Origin: Acidimicrobiales bacterium
GTDB lineage: Bacteria; Actinomycetota; Acidimicrobiia; Acidimicrobiales; UBA8190
Assembly: GCA_030040015.1 (NCBI GenBank)
Contig: JASHUM010000033.1
Location: forward strand, 1-64,000
Direction: 5' to 3'
Length of the DNA: 64,000 nucleotides
Shown here: positions 9,368-17,963 of the stretch, one piece after another
Layout: every line of letters starts with the position of its first letter
How positions within the stretch are numbered: the stretch's first letter is position 1
Notes under the pieces: generated by a model
The model's input: the letters and a program-made list of their open reading frames with translations, nothing else
The model's database searches: none
What the model was told of the DNA's origin: nothing
Translations under genes and position numbers: made by a program

Positions 9368-9411
9368 ACAAGGTAAACGCCACGCGAACTGAAAATGAAC
9401 GACGGGTGATC
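9368..9411 (-). promoter_or_regulatory. PHO-box-like array: four 11-nt direct repeats (GATCACCCGTC-GTTCATTTTCA-GTTCGCGTGGC-GTTTACCTTGT)
   Basis: Reverse complement of 9368-9411 shows 11-nt phased G(T/A)T(C/T)(A/G) units just upstream of pstB; resembles actinobacterial PhoP boxes. Confidence 0.65.
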
Positions 9412-9472
9412 ATCCGACGAAATGTCGAGCCACGGCAACGATCTGGATCGCGCCGCCACAGGGCTGAAGCGC

Positions 9473-10180
9473 CTAGCGGGCTCGAACCGCCTTCAGGCTG
9501 CCCGGTTCCATCGTGGCCTTGACGACCAGTCGGAACTTGGACGAGCCCTTGGGGTGGCACGTGGTCAAGGTGAGCGTGAACTGGCCGGGGGTGTTGGCCA
9601 CCACCGCTGTGTCGGTGGGGAGCACGGCGAACGGCGGTTGAGTCGCCTCGTAGGTGCACGACTCGGTCCGCGTGGTCAGCTCGATCTTGTCCCCGGGGGC
9701 CACCAGGTTCAGGTTGTCGAACGGGTGCAGGAAGGTGGTGCGGTGACCGGCGATGGCCACGTCCCCGACCGTGCACGGCATCGGCGTGTTCGGGTAGTGC
9801 CCGGGTCCCTTGGCCAGCGCCGAGGCGTCGGTGCCCTGCACGACCACCATGTGCAAGCCGATGGCCGGGATGGTGATCCATCCGATGGGCGCTCCCGAGC
9901 CGGTTCCCCCACCGATCGCCGGCTGGTCGAGCTGATTGGCGAGGTCGTGCTGCTGGTGTTCGGCGTACCAGTCGGACAGCATCGGGAAGGCCAGAGCGGC
10001 CGCTGCGGCCAGGGCGAGCAGCACGGCCAGCACCGGCAGTCCCACCCGAGTCCACCGGCTTCCGGCCACACGGTGCAGGCGCCGGGGGCCTCGACGGTCC
10101 CCGCCCCCCGAAACGACCCGGCCGCCGGGGAGCTCCGGCGGCCGGGTACGGGGGGACGACGACGTGAGGGGCGTCGTCAT
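9473..10180 (-). CDS. Sortase (class E/F-like)
   Basis: N-terminal TM; GWITIPAIGLHMVVVQG, catalytic His in AIAGHRTTF, catalytic Cys in TLTTCHP, Arg in SSKFRLVVKA. Confidence 0.88.
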   Translation of the reverse strand: MTTPLTSSSPRTRPPELPGGRVVSGGGDRRGPRRLHRVAGSRWTRVGLPVLAVLLALAAAAALAFPMLSDWYAEHQQHDLANQLDQPAIGGGTGSGAPIGWITIPAIGLHMVVVQGTDASALAKGPGHYPNTPMPCTVGDVAIAGHRTTFLHPFDNLNLVAPGDKIELTTRTESCTYEATQPPFAVLPTDTAVVANTPGQFTLTLTTCHPKGSSKFRLVVKATMEPGSLKAVRAR

Positions 10181-10186
10181 CTCCGA

Positions 10187-11380
10187 TCAGGCGAAACGAC
10201 GAGCCACGAACCGCAGGTAACCAGCCACGAGCGCCACCGACAGGGCGCCGGCCAGGCCGAGAAGCCCCACGATCTTGATCCAGGCCGGCTCACCGGTGAA
10301 GGGAAGCGAACCGCCGTCGGCAAGCGTGGCAGGCATGGTGCTGCCGGTGCCGGACATCGGCGAGGTGGCGACGTCGACGATCGGGTCGCTCGGGTCGGAC
10401 GACGGGTCGCTCAACGTGGTGCTTCCGTCGGAGCCGGTGACCGGAGCCAGGCTGCTCAACCCGGGAAGGTCACCGAGCAGGCTGGTGATCGTGCTGAGCG
10501 GGTCGCTGCCACCGAGCAGGCTGGTGATCGTGCTGAGCGGGTCGCCGCTTCCGAGCAGGTCGGTGATCGTGCTGAGGCCGCCGCTGCCGATCAGGTCGGT
10601 GATCGTGTTGAGCGAGACGCCGCTCCCGAGCAGGTCGGTGACCGTGCTGAGGTTGCCGCTCCCGATGAGGCTGGTCAGCTCGCTGAGCGGGTCACTGCCC
10701 CCGACCAAGCCGCTGAGCGGGTTGTCCCCCTCGAGCAGGTTGGTGACGGTGCTCACCGGGTCGGTCCCACCGGAACCAAGGAGGTCCGTGATGGTGCTCA
10801 GCGGGTCGGTCCCACCGGAACCAAGGAGGTCCGTGATGGTGCTGACCGGGTCGGTCCCGCCCGAGCCGAGGAGGCCGGTGACGGTGCTGACCGGGTCCGA
10901 GGAGCCGCCCACCAGACCGGTGACGGTGCTGAGCGGGTTCGAGCCGGAGCTGCCGAGCAGTCCGGTGACGGTGCTCACGACACCACTGACCGGGTCCGAG
11001 GAGCCGCTGACCAGACCGGTCACGGTGCTCACCGGGTCGGAGCTGGTCGAGCCGCTGACGAGACCGGTCACGGTGCTCACCGGGTCGGAGCTGGTCGAGC
11101 CGCCGAGCAGACCGGTGACGGTGCTCACCACACCACTGACCGGGTCGGAGCTGGTCGAGCCGCCGAGCAGACCGGTGACGGTGCTCACCGGGCTCGAGCT
11201 GGTCGAGCCGCCGAGCAGACCGGTCACGGTGCCGAGCAAGCCGCTCACGGCCGACGTGACACCGGAGGTGCTGGGCGTGGTCTGAGCCGAGGCGACCCCG
11301 GCGGCCATGGGTGCGACCACGAGAGCCGCACTTGCGCCCACAACGACACCGAGCGCCTTCCAGGAACGAACGATGGACAT
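10187..11380 (-). CDS. Secreted LPFTG-anchored repeat protein (sortase substrate)
   Basis: Signal peptide MSIVRSWKALGVVVGASAALVVAPMAAGVASA; many ~15-20 aa repeats (GGTDPxSTxTxLLGS); C-terminal LPFTGEP + TM + RRFA. The annotated ORF to 12343 is an out-of-frame extension through the S53 repeats; ATG at 11380 is in frame. Confidence 0.85.
   Translation of the reverse strand: MSIVRSWKALGVVVGASAALVVAPMAAGVASAQTTPSTSGVTSAVSGLLGTVTGLLGGSTSSSPVSTVTGLLGGSTSSDPVSGVVSTVTGLLGGSTSSDPVSTVTGLVSGSTSSDPVSTVTGLVSGSSDPVSGVVSTVTGLLGSSGSNPLSTVTGLVGGSSDPVSTVTGLLGSGGTDPVSTITDLLGSGGTDPLSTITDLLGSGGTDPVSTVTNLLEGDNPLSGLVGGSDPLSELTSLIGSGNLSTVTDLLGSGVSLNTITDLIGSGGLSTITDLLGSGDPLSTITSLLGGSDPLSTITSLLGDLPGLSSLAPVTGSDGSTTLSDPSSDPSDPIVDVATSPMSGTGSTMPATLADGGSLPFTGEPAWIKIVGLLGLAGALSVALVAGYLRFVARRFA
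10439..11240 (-). repeat. Short tandem protein/DNA repeats (about 45-60 bp units) in LPFTG protein
   Basis: Near-exact 45-bp tandem (gggtcggtcccaccggaaccaaggaggtccgtgatggtgctcagc) around 10759-10850, plus diverged copies either side. Confidence 0.8.
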
Positions 11381-11455
11381 CTTTGAGCCCTTTCCCCACT
11401 TAGGGCCCGGACCCCCCGAACCCACCACTGTCAATGAACGAATGAGCACGGCGAG

Positions 11456-11467
11456 TATTCGCGAATA
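11456..11467. promoter_or_regulatory. 12-bp perfect palindrome TATTCGCGAATA upstream of the LPFTG gene
   Basis: Read directly; AT-rich palindrome in intergenic space. Confidence 0.35.
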
Positions 11468-11532
11468 TTTGTGGAATCGGGAAAAAACGCCTCCACCTGC
11501 ACTTTTATCGCACGGGCGGCCGCCCCGGCGCT

Positions 11533-14500
11533 CTAGAACGGCAGAGGATCGCTCTGGAAGACCAGCCCGGGGGGCGAGTACGTCGTCTGGGGGCCGCCCA
11601 CGCCGAGGGGCCCGTGCCACTGGGCGTCGGCGGTCTGCCAGTACAGCCAGAGACCGTCGCCAGGCCCTCGGGCCGCGATCATCGGCAGTCCGTCGGTCCC
11701 GACGGCGATGCTCGGAGACGAGAAGGTCGACCCTCCGGGCCCCGCCCCGTAGGGCCCGTGCCACTGGGCGTCGGCGCTCTGCCAGTACAGCCACAGACTG
11801 TCGCCCGGGCCCTCGACGGCGACGGCCGGCAAACCTTCCGGCCCGGTGGCAGCGATCGAGGGGGTGGCGAAGTCGGTGCCAGGAGCGCCTATTCCATAGG
11901 GCCCGTGCCACTGGGCGTCGGAGGTCTGCCAGTAGAACCACGTCGACTCCGCCGGGCCTTGGGCCACGACCTCGGGAAGCCCGTTCGGACCGAGGGCCAG
12001 AGCCGGCGCTGAGAACGTCGAGCCTCCCGCCGCGATCCCGTAGGGGCCGTGCCACTGGGCGTCGGGGGTCTCCCAGTAGATCCAGAGGCTCTGGCCCGGG
12101 CCCTGGGCGGCGACGAAGGGAAGGCCGTTCGATCCTTGGATGACGGCAGGCGACGAGTAGGTCGACCCCGGACCTCCGATGCCGAGGGGGCCGTGCCACT
12201 GGGCGTCGGCGGTCTCCCAATAGAGCCAGAGCGAGCCCGACGGTCCTTGGACGACGACGTCGGGTAGCCCGTCGGGCCCGGGCGCGATCGCCGGGCCTGA
12301 GAACGTCGAGCCGGCGGCGGCGACCTGCAACGGTCCGTGCCACTGGGCGTCAGCGGTCTCCCAGTACAACCACGTGGTGTTGGCCGGGCCCTCCACGGCC
12401 ACGTAAGGCAGGCCGTTCGGTCCCGTCATGATCGCCGGACTGGCGAACGTCGACCCGGGACCTCCGATGCCGAGCGGGCCGTGCCACTGGGCGTCGGAGG
12501 TGCGCCAGTACAGCAACAGGCTGTGGCCCGGTCCCTCGACGGCCACATAGGGGCTGGCGAAAGGAGACGCGCTCGTCTCGCTCGACGGTGAGGAGACACC
12601 GGCGGCGTTGACGGCTTCGACGGTGAAGAAGTACGGCGTACCGTTCGTCAGACCTCCGACCGCGCAGTCGGTCGCCGGCGCCGACGCCGAGCAGCCGGCG
12701 GGCCCCGAGTAGCTCTCGCCCCCCGACGACGACGACTCGAAAACGCGATAGGAGTCCGCGCCGGCCACCGCCGTCCATGACACCGTGACCTGCTCGCTGC
12801 CGCCCTGGGCCGAGACCGAAGCAGGTGGGGACGGGAGTGAGAACGTGAACGACGCCGTGCCGGTCCCGGTCCCGAGCACGCTCGACCCTCCGACCGGCAC
12901 CGACCCGCTGCCGTCGGGGACGATCACGCTGGCCTGGGTTTCCGATGCGGAGACGACTTGAGCGGGAATCCCACCGAACTCGATCGATGCATGCTCGAGC
13001 CCCAGGCCCGTCACCGTCACCGCGGAGCCGGCACTCGCCGTCGAGGGCTGCACACCGGTCACCTCGGGGCACGACAGCCCGCCGGCGATGGGGGAGCCGA
13101 TGCCGGTGGCAGCGTCGTACCCGGACGTCGCCGGGAAGGCCCCGCCGTTCGTCCCGGTCATGTCGATGTTGCCCGACGTGATGTCGTTGAAGGCAGAGCC
13201 GTAGCTCCCGTCGGCGGCGAGGGCGTAGAGCCCCGGCGTCCACTGTCCCACCGTTGACGAGCACCCGGCGTTCGCGTCGGCGACCAGCCCGGCCACGAAC
13301 GGCGCAGCAAAGCTCGTCCCTGCACCCGCGATCCATGCACCGTTGGCGTAGATCACCATCGGGATGCCGGCGTTGGCGGAGAGGTCGGGAAGCTCTCTGC
13401 AGTACTGGCCGCAAGACTGGGCCACGGACCAATAGAGGATGTTCGGCTGGTAGGAGGGCCGAGATTCGTACCGTGACATCCCGCCACCCCCGGCTGCCTG
13501 GCCCTCATAGTCGTTGGCGCAGGCGGTGCTCTCGTCCGATTGGCAGTAGTTCCACGCCGTCTCGTCGCCCGGCGCCACCAACGAGGTGCCGCCCACGGCC
13601 GTGACGTAGGGATCCGAGGCGGGGTAGGTCACCTCCTCCTCTGTCGACCGGTCAGCCGCGTAGCAGCCCTCGGAACCGGAGTCGCCGGTGGCGGCCAGAA
13701 TGGTCTGGCCCTGGCTCGCAGCCTGCTCGAACAGGGGCGTATAGGCGCTGCTGTCCGGGAAGAACAGTGGTTCACACGTCCCCCAGCTCGTGGAGACGAC
13801 CTTGACCGCACTGTTCGAGACGATCGAAGACCACGTGTCGTAGGTCCCGGTGGCGGTGTTCGGCCCTTCATAGGAGATGATCGAAGCATCCGGCGCCTGG
13901 GTCATCGCCTGTTCGATGTCGAGATCGGCCTCGGCGGTGCCTGATCCGCCGACGGTTCCTCCGCCGCCGTCGACCTGCACCGTCGACACGGAATTGGTGA
14001 GCCCGAAGCACGATTGGTACGTCGACACGTCGGTCGAGGAGTGGGAGGCGAGCTCATAGAGAGCGATCGTCTCCCCGGTCCCGTTCTGTCCGTCGGCGAG
14101 CAGGGAGTTGATGCCGTAGTCAGCTCCCAATTGGTCCAGGGTGTAGCCGCCCGCCGCAGTCGCCTCGTCCTGGGCGGCCGTGCACGGCGTCAACCCGTCG
14201 GCGTCCGGGAGGGCCGCCTCCGGCGTTGCGGTCGCCGAGGGCGCCACGGAGGTGGGGGTGAACTGCTGGAGGGTGTCGAGGCCGACGATGCCGGCGATCT
14301 GGCCCGACAGGGAGACGGGGACGAGCGGCGCCTCGTGAGGCAGGTACCCACGCACCCCTGAGGTCGTCCGGTACGACTCGAGGGGCGTGCTCAGCGCCGC
14401 CTCGACCTGACCGGCCGTGGCGCTGACGTCGAGGGCGAACCCCGAGAGCGTGCTGGGCGTGAGCCCGGCGCCACGCAGCCACGAGGTGGCCTCGGCAACC

Positions 14501-14844
14501 GTGGCGGCCGAGGGTCCGAATCGTGCCTGGAACTGCACGGGTGTCAGCCATCTGTGGAATTCGACCGAGCTCGGGTCGTAGAGAGCACGGAGGAGAGACT
14601 GGAGGCCCGAAGGGTCCGACGGGTCCAGGACGACCCGCAGGTGCACAGTCTGGGTGCTCGCCACGGGACCCAGGAGTGCGGACCCGGGTGGTGCACCCGC
14701 AGGAGAGAAGCGCGCCGGCCTCGTCCATCCCGTGGCGGGTCCTGCCGACGCATGGGCAGGCCCCAACGTCACGAAGGCAACGACGAGTGCTACGGCTGTC
14801 GCAACGAGAAGGGGCGTTCGTCGGCTGGGTGAGGCGACCGCCAT
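11533..14844 (-). CDS. Secreted S53 family (sedolisin/kumamolisin-like) peptidase with prodomain, IPT/TIG-like, FN3 and seven-repeat propeller-like C-terminus
   Basis: Pro-kumamolisin-like N-terminus; GGSGTAEADLDIEQAMTQAPDASI (Glu/Asp), GAGTSFAAPFVAG (Ser), FNDITSGN; FN3 VSWTAVAGADSYRVFESS; 7 DAQWHGP repeats. Confidence 0.93.
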   Translation of the reverse strand: MAVASPSRRTPLLVATAVALVVAFVTLGPAHASAGPATGWTRPARFSPAGAPPGSALLGPVASTQTVHLRVVLDPSDPSGLQSLLRALYDPSSVEFHRWLTPVQFQARFGPSAATVAEATSWLRGAGLTPSTLSGFALDVSATAGQVEAALSTPLESYRTTSGVRGYLPHEAPLVPVSLSGQIAGIVGLDTLQQFTPTSVAPSATATPEAALPDADGLTPCTAAQDEATAAGGYTLDQLGADYGINSLLADGQNGTGETIALYELASHSSTDVSTYQSCFGLTNSVSTVQVDGGGGTVGGSGTAEADLDIEQAMTQAPDASIISYEGPNTATGTYDTWSSIVSNSAVKVVSTSWGTCEPLFFPDSSAYTPLFEQAASQGQTILAATGDSGSEGCYAADRSTEEEVTYPASDPYVTAVGGTSLVAPGDETAWNYCQSDESTACANDYEGQAAGGGGMSRYESRPSYQPNILYWSVAQSCGQYCRELPDLSANAGIPMVIYANGAWIAGAGTSFAAPFVAGLVADANAGCSSTVGQWTPGLYALAADGSYGSAFNDITSGNIDMTGTNGGAFPATSGYDAATGIGSPIAGGLSCPEVTGVQPSTASAGSAVTVTGLGLEHASIEFGGIPAQVVSASETQASVIVPDGSGSVPVGGSSVLGTGTGTASFTFSLPSPPASVSAQGGSEQVTVSWTAVAGADSYRVFESSSSGGESYSGPAGCSASAPATDCAVGGLTNGTPYFFTVEAVNAAGVSSPSSETSASPFASPYVAVEGPGHSLLLYWRTSDAQWHGPLGIGGPGSTFASPAIMTGPNGLPYVAVEGPANTTWLYWETADAQWHGPLQVAAAGSTFSGPAIAPGPDGLPDVVVQGPSGSLWLYWETADAQWHGPLGIGGPGSTYSSPAVIQGSNGLPFVAAQGPGQSLWIYWETPDAQWHGPYGIAAGGSTFSAPALALGPNGLPEVVAQGPAESTWFYWQTSDAQWHGPYGIGAPGTDFATPSIAATGPEGLPAVAVEGPGDSLWLYWQSADAQWHGPYGAGPGGSTFSSPSIAVGTDGLPMIAARGPGDGLWLYWQTADAQWHGPLGVGGPQTTYSPPGLVFQSDPLPF
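11536..12565 (-). repeat. 7 x 48-aa repeats in S53 protein, homologous to those in the GH5 protein
   Basis: Seven DAQWHGP units at 48-aa spacing. Confidence 0.9.
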
Positions 14845-14852
14845 CTGGACAG

Positions 14853-14875
14853 GCGATCGTAACTAGGCCGATCGC
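14853..14875. promoter_or_regulatory. Inverted repeat GCGATCG-N9-CGATCGC immediately upstream of the S53 start
   Basis: Read directly; ends about 9 bp from the ATG of the S53 gene. Confidence 0.4.
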
Positions 14876-14904
14876 AAACTTCGCGGATCTCCCTTACGGG
14901 TGCT

Positions 14905-15189
14905 TCACTCCGCCGGCTCGCCTTGGTCGGCGCCGGTCACGGTGATCGGTCCGTGCTCGGCTTCATGTGCCTGGAGCCGGGCGATCAGGCCCGCCGTGCG
15001 CGTCTCGCCGTCAGCGGCGGGCCGGCCGGCGCGCTCGAGATAGGTGAGGCCGCCGAGCTCGAGCAGCAAGCTGTCGGCCCTGCGCTTGGCCTGCAACTCG
15101 GCGATCTTGGCCTGGCCCACCTGGCCCGCCTGCTGCGCCTTGTCGGCGATCTGGGTGGCCTGCGCCTTGACCTTGTCCATGATGCCCAT
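14905..15189 (-). CDS. Small conserved hypothetical protein (amphipathic N-terminal helix)
   Basis: MGIMDKVKAQATQIADKAQQAGQVGQAKIAELQAKRRADSLLLELGGLTYLERAG...; in-frame ATG at 15189 inside the longer ORF. Confidence 0.6.
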   Translation of the reverse strand: MGIMDKVKAQATQIADKAQQAGQVGQAKIAELQAKRRADSLLLELGGLTYLERAGRPAADGETRTAGLIARLQAHEAEHGPITVTGADQGEPAE

Positions 15190-15406
15190 GACCGGACCTC
15201 CCGACGTGCCAGGCCCCGATGCGGGACGGCGGTGCGAGACTAGGTCACGCGCATGGTGCGGGCATCTTGCGACTCCCCGGCCTTGGGCCCGGCACAGGGG
15301 GTGGCCGGGCCCAGAGCCGGGGTCAGGTGCCGCCGCTCCCATGGGTTGGTCGGGGAACGCCATTCGCACGGCCTCCTTGCGAGGAAGTGGAGTCGGACAC
15401 TCCCGG

Positions 15407-17053
15407 TCAGGCGTGCAGGTACGCCTGACGGCCGTGCGCCTCGAACTGCTGGGCCAGCCGGGCGGCATCGTCGTCGGTGAACCGGCGGTAGACGAGGGTG
15501 CGCTCACCGGGCGGCCACCACCACACCGGGTCGGTCGTGTCCCACCGCTCTCGTTTGAGCGGACGCTTGTCCACTTTGCCGCTCGCCGTCAGTGGGACGT
15601 CCTCCCTCAGGCGCACCAGGCGGGGCACCCACTTGGGACCGAGGTCGGGCTGCGCGGCCAGAAACGCCGCGAACGCGTCGGGGTCGAAAGCGGCACCGTC
15701 GTCGAGCTGCAACGTGGCCATCACCTGGTCCCCGGTGCGCGGGTCCGGCACGGCGTAGACGACCGCCACCCGCACCGGGCCGTATCGCTCGAGGATCCGC
15801 TCGACCGGGGCGCCGGCGAAGTTCTCGCCGTCCACCCGTAGCCAATCGGTCGTCCGCCCGGCGAAATAGAAGTAGCCCTGCCCGTCTCGATAGCCGAGGT
15901 CCCCCGACCAGTACCACCCTCCCCGGGTGCGCTCCGCTTCGGCCGCGGGATTGGCGTAGTACCCCTCGAACGGTCCGGCTCCGCTCCGGTTCACGATCTC
16001 CCCGATGGCGTCGGAGGGATTGGACAGGCGCCCGTCGGAGTCGAATCGAGCTCGGGACCGTTCGACGCCGTTCTCGTCCACGACTGCCACGTCCGCATCG
16101 TCCACGGGCACGCCGAGGGCACCGGGGGGCATGCCGGGCACCGGCGAGATGGAGATGGCACCCTCGCTCGACCCGTATCCCTCGACCACCGGGCACCCGA
16201 AGCGGTGGCGGAAGGAGGCGATGTCCTGCGCAGAGGCGTCGGTGCCCATGGCGAAGCGCAGCGTGTTCTCGGCGTCGTCAGGTGCCGGCGGTGTGGAGAG
16301 GATGTAGGTGAGCGCCCGGCCCACGTAATTGAAGTAGGTCACCTGGAAGCGCCGGACGTCGGGCATGAACCCGCTCGCCGAGAACCGGCGGCGGAGCACG
16401 AGCGTGGCCCCCGACGCCACTGCAGGGCCCACGCAGGTGAGAAGGGCGTTGCCGTGGAACATCGGCATCGAGCAGTAGAGGACGGAAGTCCCCCCGAACC
16501 CGAACGAGCCGGCCATGCCCGCCACGATGCCGGCCATGCGCCCGTGGCTCATTCGTACCGCCTTCGGGGCCCCGGTGGACCCCGAGGTGAACAGCAGGAG
16601 GAAGAGCGCCTCGGCAGGAGGAGGCCCATGACCGGCCGGCAACGCCGGCGCGGCGGCGAGCGTCCGGTGGTACTCCTCTCCGTCCACGAGCATCACCGAA
16701 GCGCCGATGTCGAGTCCCTGGAGCAGCCCGGCCTGGGCGACGTCCGTGATCACCAGTTGGCAGTCGGTGTGGGAGATGTCACCGGCGAGCTCCGCACCCC
16801 GCCGGGTGGGGTTGACGCCGACCACGGTGGCACCGGCAAGGGCAGCGCCCCCGAGCACGAAGAGGTACTCGGGGACGTTCTCGAGGAGCACGCCGACGTG
16901 GAAGGGCCCCGGCCCACGTACGTGCTCGAGCAGAGCTGCCCGGGCCCGGCACGCCTCGACCACCTGGCGCCACGACCACCGCTCGTCCTCGAAGCGCAGC
17001 CCCACGCCGTCGTCCTCGGCGCGGGCCAGGAACAACTCGGCCATGCCGGTCAC
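15407..17053 (-). CDS. Acyl-CoA synthetase (AMP-binding, FadD-like)
   Basis: LLFTSGSTGAPKAVRMSH (P-loop), VVEGYGSSEGAISI, YWSGDLGYRDGQGYFYFAGRTTDWLRVDGEN. Confidence 0.9.
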   Translation of the reverse strand: MTGMAELFLARAEDDGVGLRFEDERWSWRQVVEACRARAALLEHVRGPGPFHVGVLLENVPEYLFVLGGAALAGATVVGVNPTRRGAELAGDISHTDCQLVITDVAQAGLLQGLDIGASVMLVDGEEYHRTLAAAPALPAGHGPPPAEALFLLLFTSGSTGAPKAVRMSHGRMAGIVAGMAGSFGFGGTSVLYCSMPMFHGNALLTCVGPAVASGATLVLRRRFSASGFMPDVRRFQVTYFNYVGRALTYILSTPPAPDDAENTLRFAMGTDASAQDIASFRHRFGCPVVEGYGSSEGAISISPVPGMPPGALGVPVDDADVAVVDENGVERSRARFDSDGRLSNPSDAIGEIVNRSGAGPFEGYYANPAAEAERTRGGWYWSGDLGYRDGQGYFYFAGRTTDWLRVDGENFAGAPVERILERYGPVRVAVVYAVPDPRTGDQVMATLQLDDGAAFDPDAFAAFLAAQPDLGPKWVPRLVRLREDVPLTASGKVDKRPLKRERWDTTDPVWWWPPGERTLVYRRFTDDDAARLAQQFEAHGRQAYLHA

Positions 17054-17075
17054 GGCCGACCCCAGACGGCGTCGC

Positions 17076-17963
17076 TCAGGCCAGCACCCGGCGACGGAAG
17101 TTGCGCAGCCCGATGGTGAGGAAGACGGTGGCGAATCCCACGATCACCGGGTAGATGACGTAGAGGTGCATGTGCGGGGCGGCGGTGAAGGCGGCGCGCA
17201 TCCCCTCGTTCACGTAGATGAGAGGGTTGACGAGCACGAGGATCTGGAGCCAATGGACACCGTCGACCGTCACCGGCGCCAGACGGGTCCAGCCGTAATA
17301 GGTACCGCCCAGGAACGTGATGGGCAGGATGATGAAGCCGAACATGAGCCCGATGTTGCGCGGCTCGAAGCTCGTCCCGAGCACCAGGCCCAGGCCGGCC
17401 ATGGCGATGCACGCCAGTGGCACCAACGTGAGGATGATGGCCCAGTGCAGGTTCAGGTGGGCGTGCACACCGGCGGCGTGGACGACGTCGGCGATGGGAA
17501 GGACGATGGCAGCCGAGAGCACGCCCTGGGCGGCGCCCGAGATGACCTTGGCCACGGCCACGAGCCATATGGGGCAGGGCACCTGGACGCGGTCCTCGAT
17601 CTCCCGGGTGAAGCCGAACTCCTGGGCCATGTTGAGGGCGATGGCCTGCACGCCCTGGAACATGATCGAGATCCCCACCACCCCGGGCACCAGGATGGTG
17701 GCGAACGCCGATTCGCCCACTGGTCCCGAGCCACCCCCCACCCCCTGGCCGATCTTGGGGAAGACGTAGAGGAAGACGAAGCACAACAGGAACGGCTGGA
17801 TGATCGTGCGAAGCACGAACACCCGGACGTCCTTCCAGAGCACGACCAGGTCGCGCAACAGCAAGGCGCCGAACGCCGTGTAGCTGGCGCTCACCACCGG
17901 TCGAAGCCGCGGTTTGATGATGGACCCGGCTGGTGCCGTGGTGGAGACCTGGGAAACGGCCAT
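17076..17963 (-). CDS. ABC-2 type transporter permease
   Basis: DrrB-like polytopic protein: LLRDLVVLWKDVRVFVLRTIIQPFLLCFVFLYVFPKIG; one-nt overlap with upstream ATPase. Confidence 0.88.
   Translation of the reverse strand: MAVSQVSTTAPAGSIIKPRLRPVVSASYTAFGALLLRDLVVLWKDVRVFVLRTIIQPFLLCFVFLYVFPKIGQGVGGGSGPVGESAFATILVPGVVGISIMFQGVQAIALNMAQEFGFTREIEDRVQVPCPIWLVAVAKVISGAAQGVLSAAIVLPIADVVHAAGVHAHLNLHWAIILTLVPLACIAMAGLGLVLGTSFEPRNIGLMFGFIILPITFLGGTYYGWTRLAPVTVDGVHWLQILVLVNPLIYVNEGMRAAFTAAPHMHLYVIYPVIVGFATVFLTIGLRNFRRRVLA

Noticed and set aside
9349-9459. N-terminal 37-aa extension of PstB (MAARSRSLPWLD...)
   Set aside because: Overlaps the PHO-box-like repeats and has no family similarity; start at 9348 preferred.
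10439-11240. CRISPR array
   Set aside because: Repeats are contiguous, in frame and coding, without unique spacers.
9422-11386. 654-aa plus-strand ORF (RAEEAGDGADRV... repeats)
   Set aside because: Antisense to the sortase and LPFTG repeat gene; apparent repeats mirror the real ones.
11381-12343. N-terminal extension of the LPFTG ORF
   Set aside because: Overlaps the S53 coding region out of frame and is Arg-rich; the real signal peptide begins at 11380.
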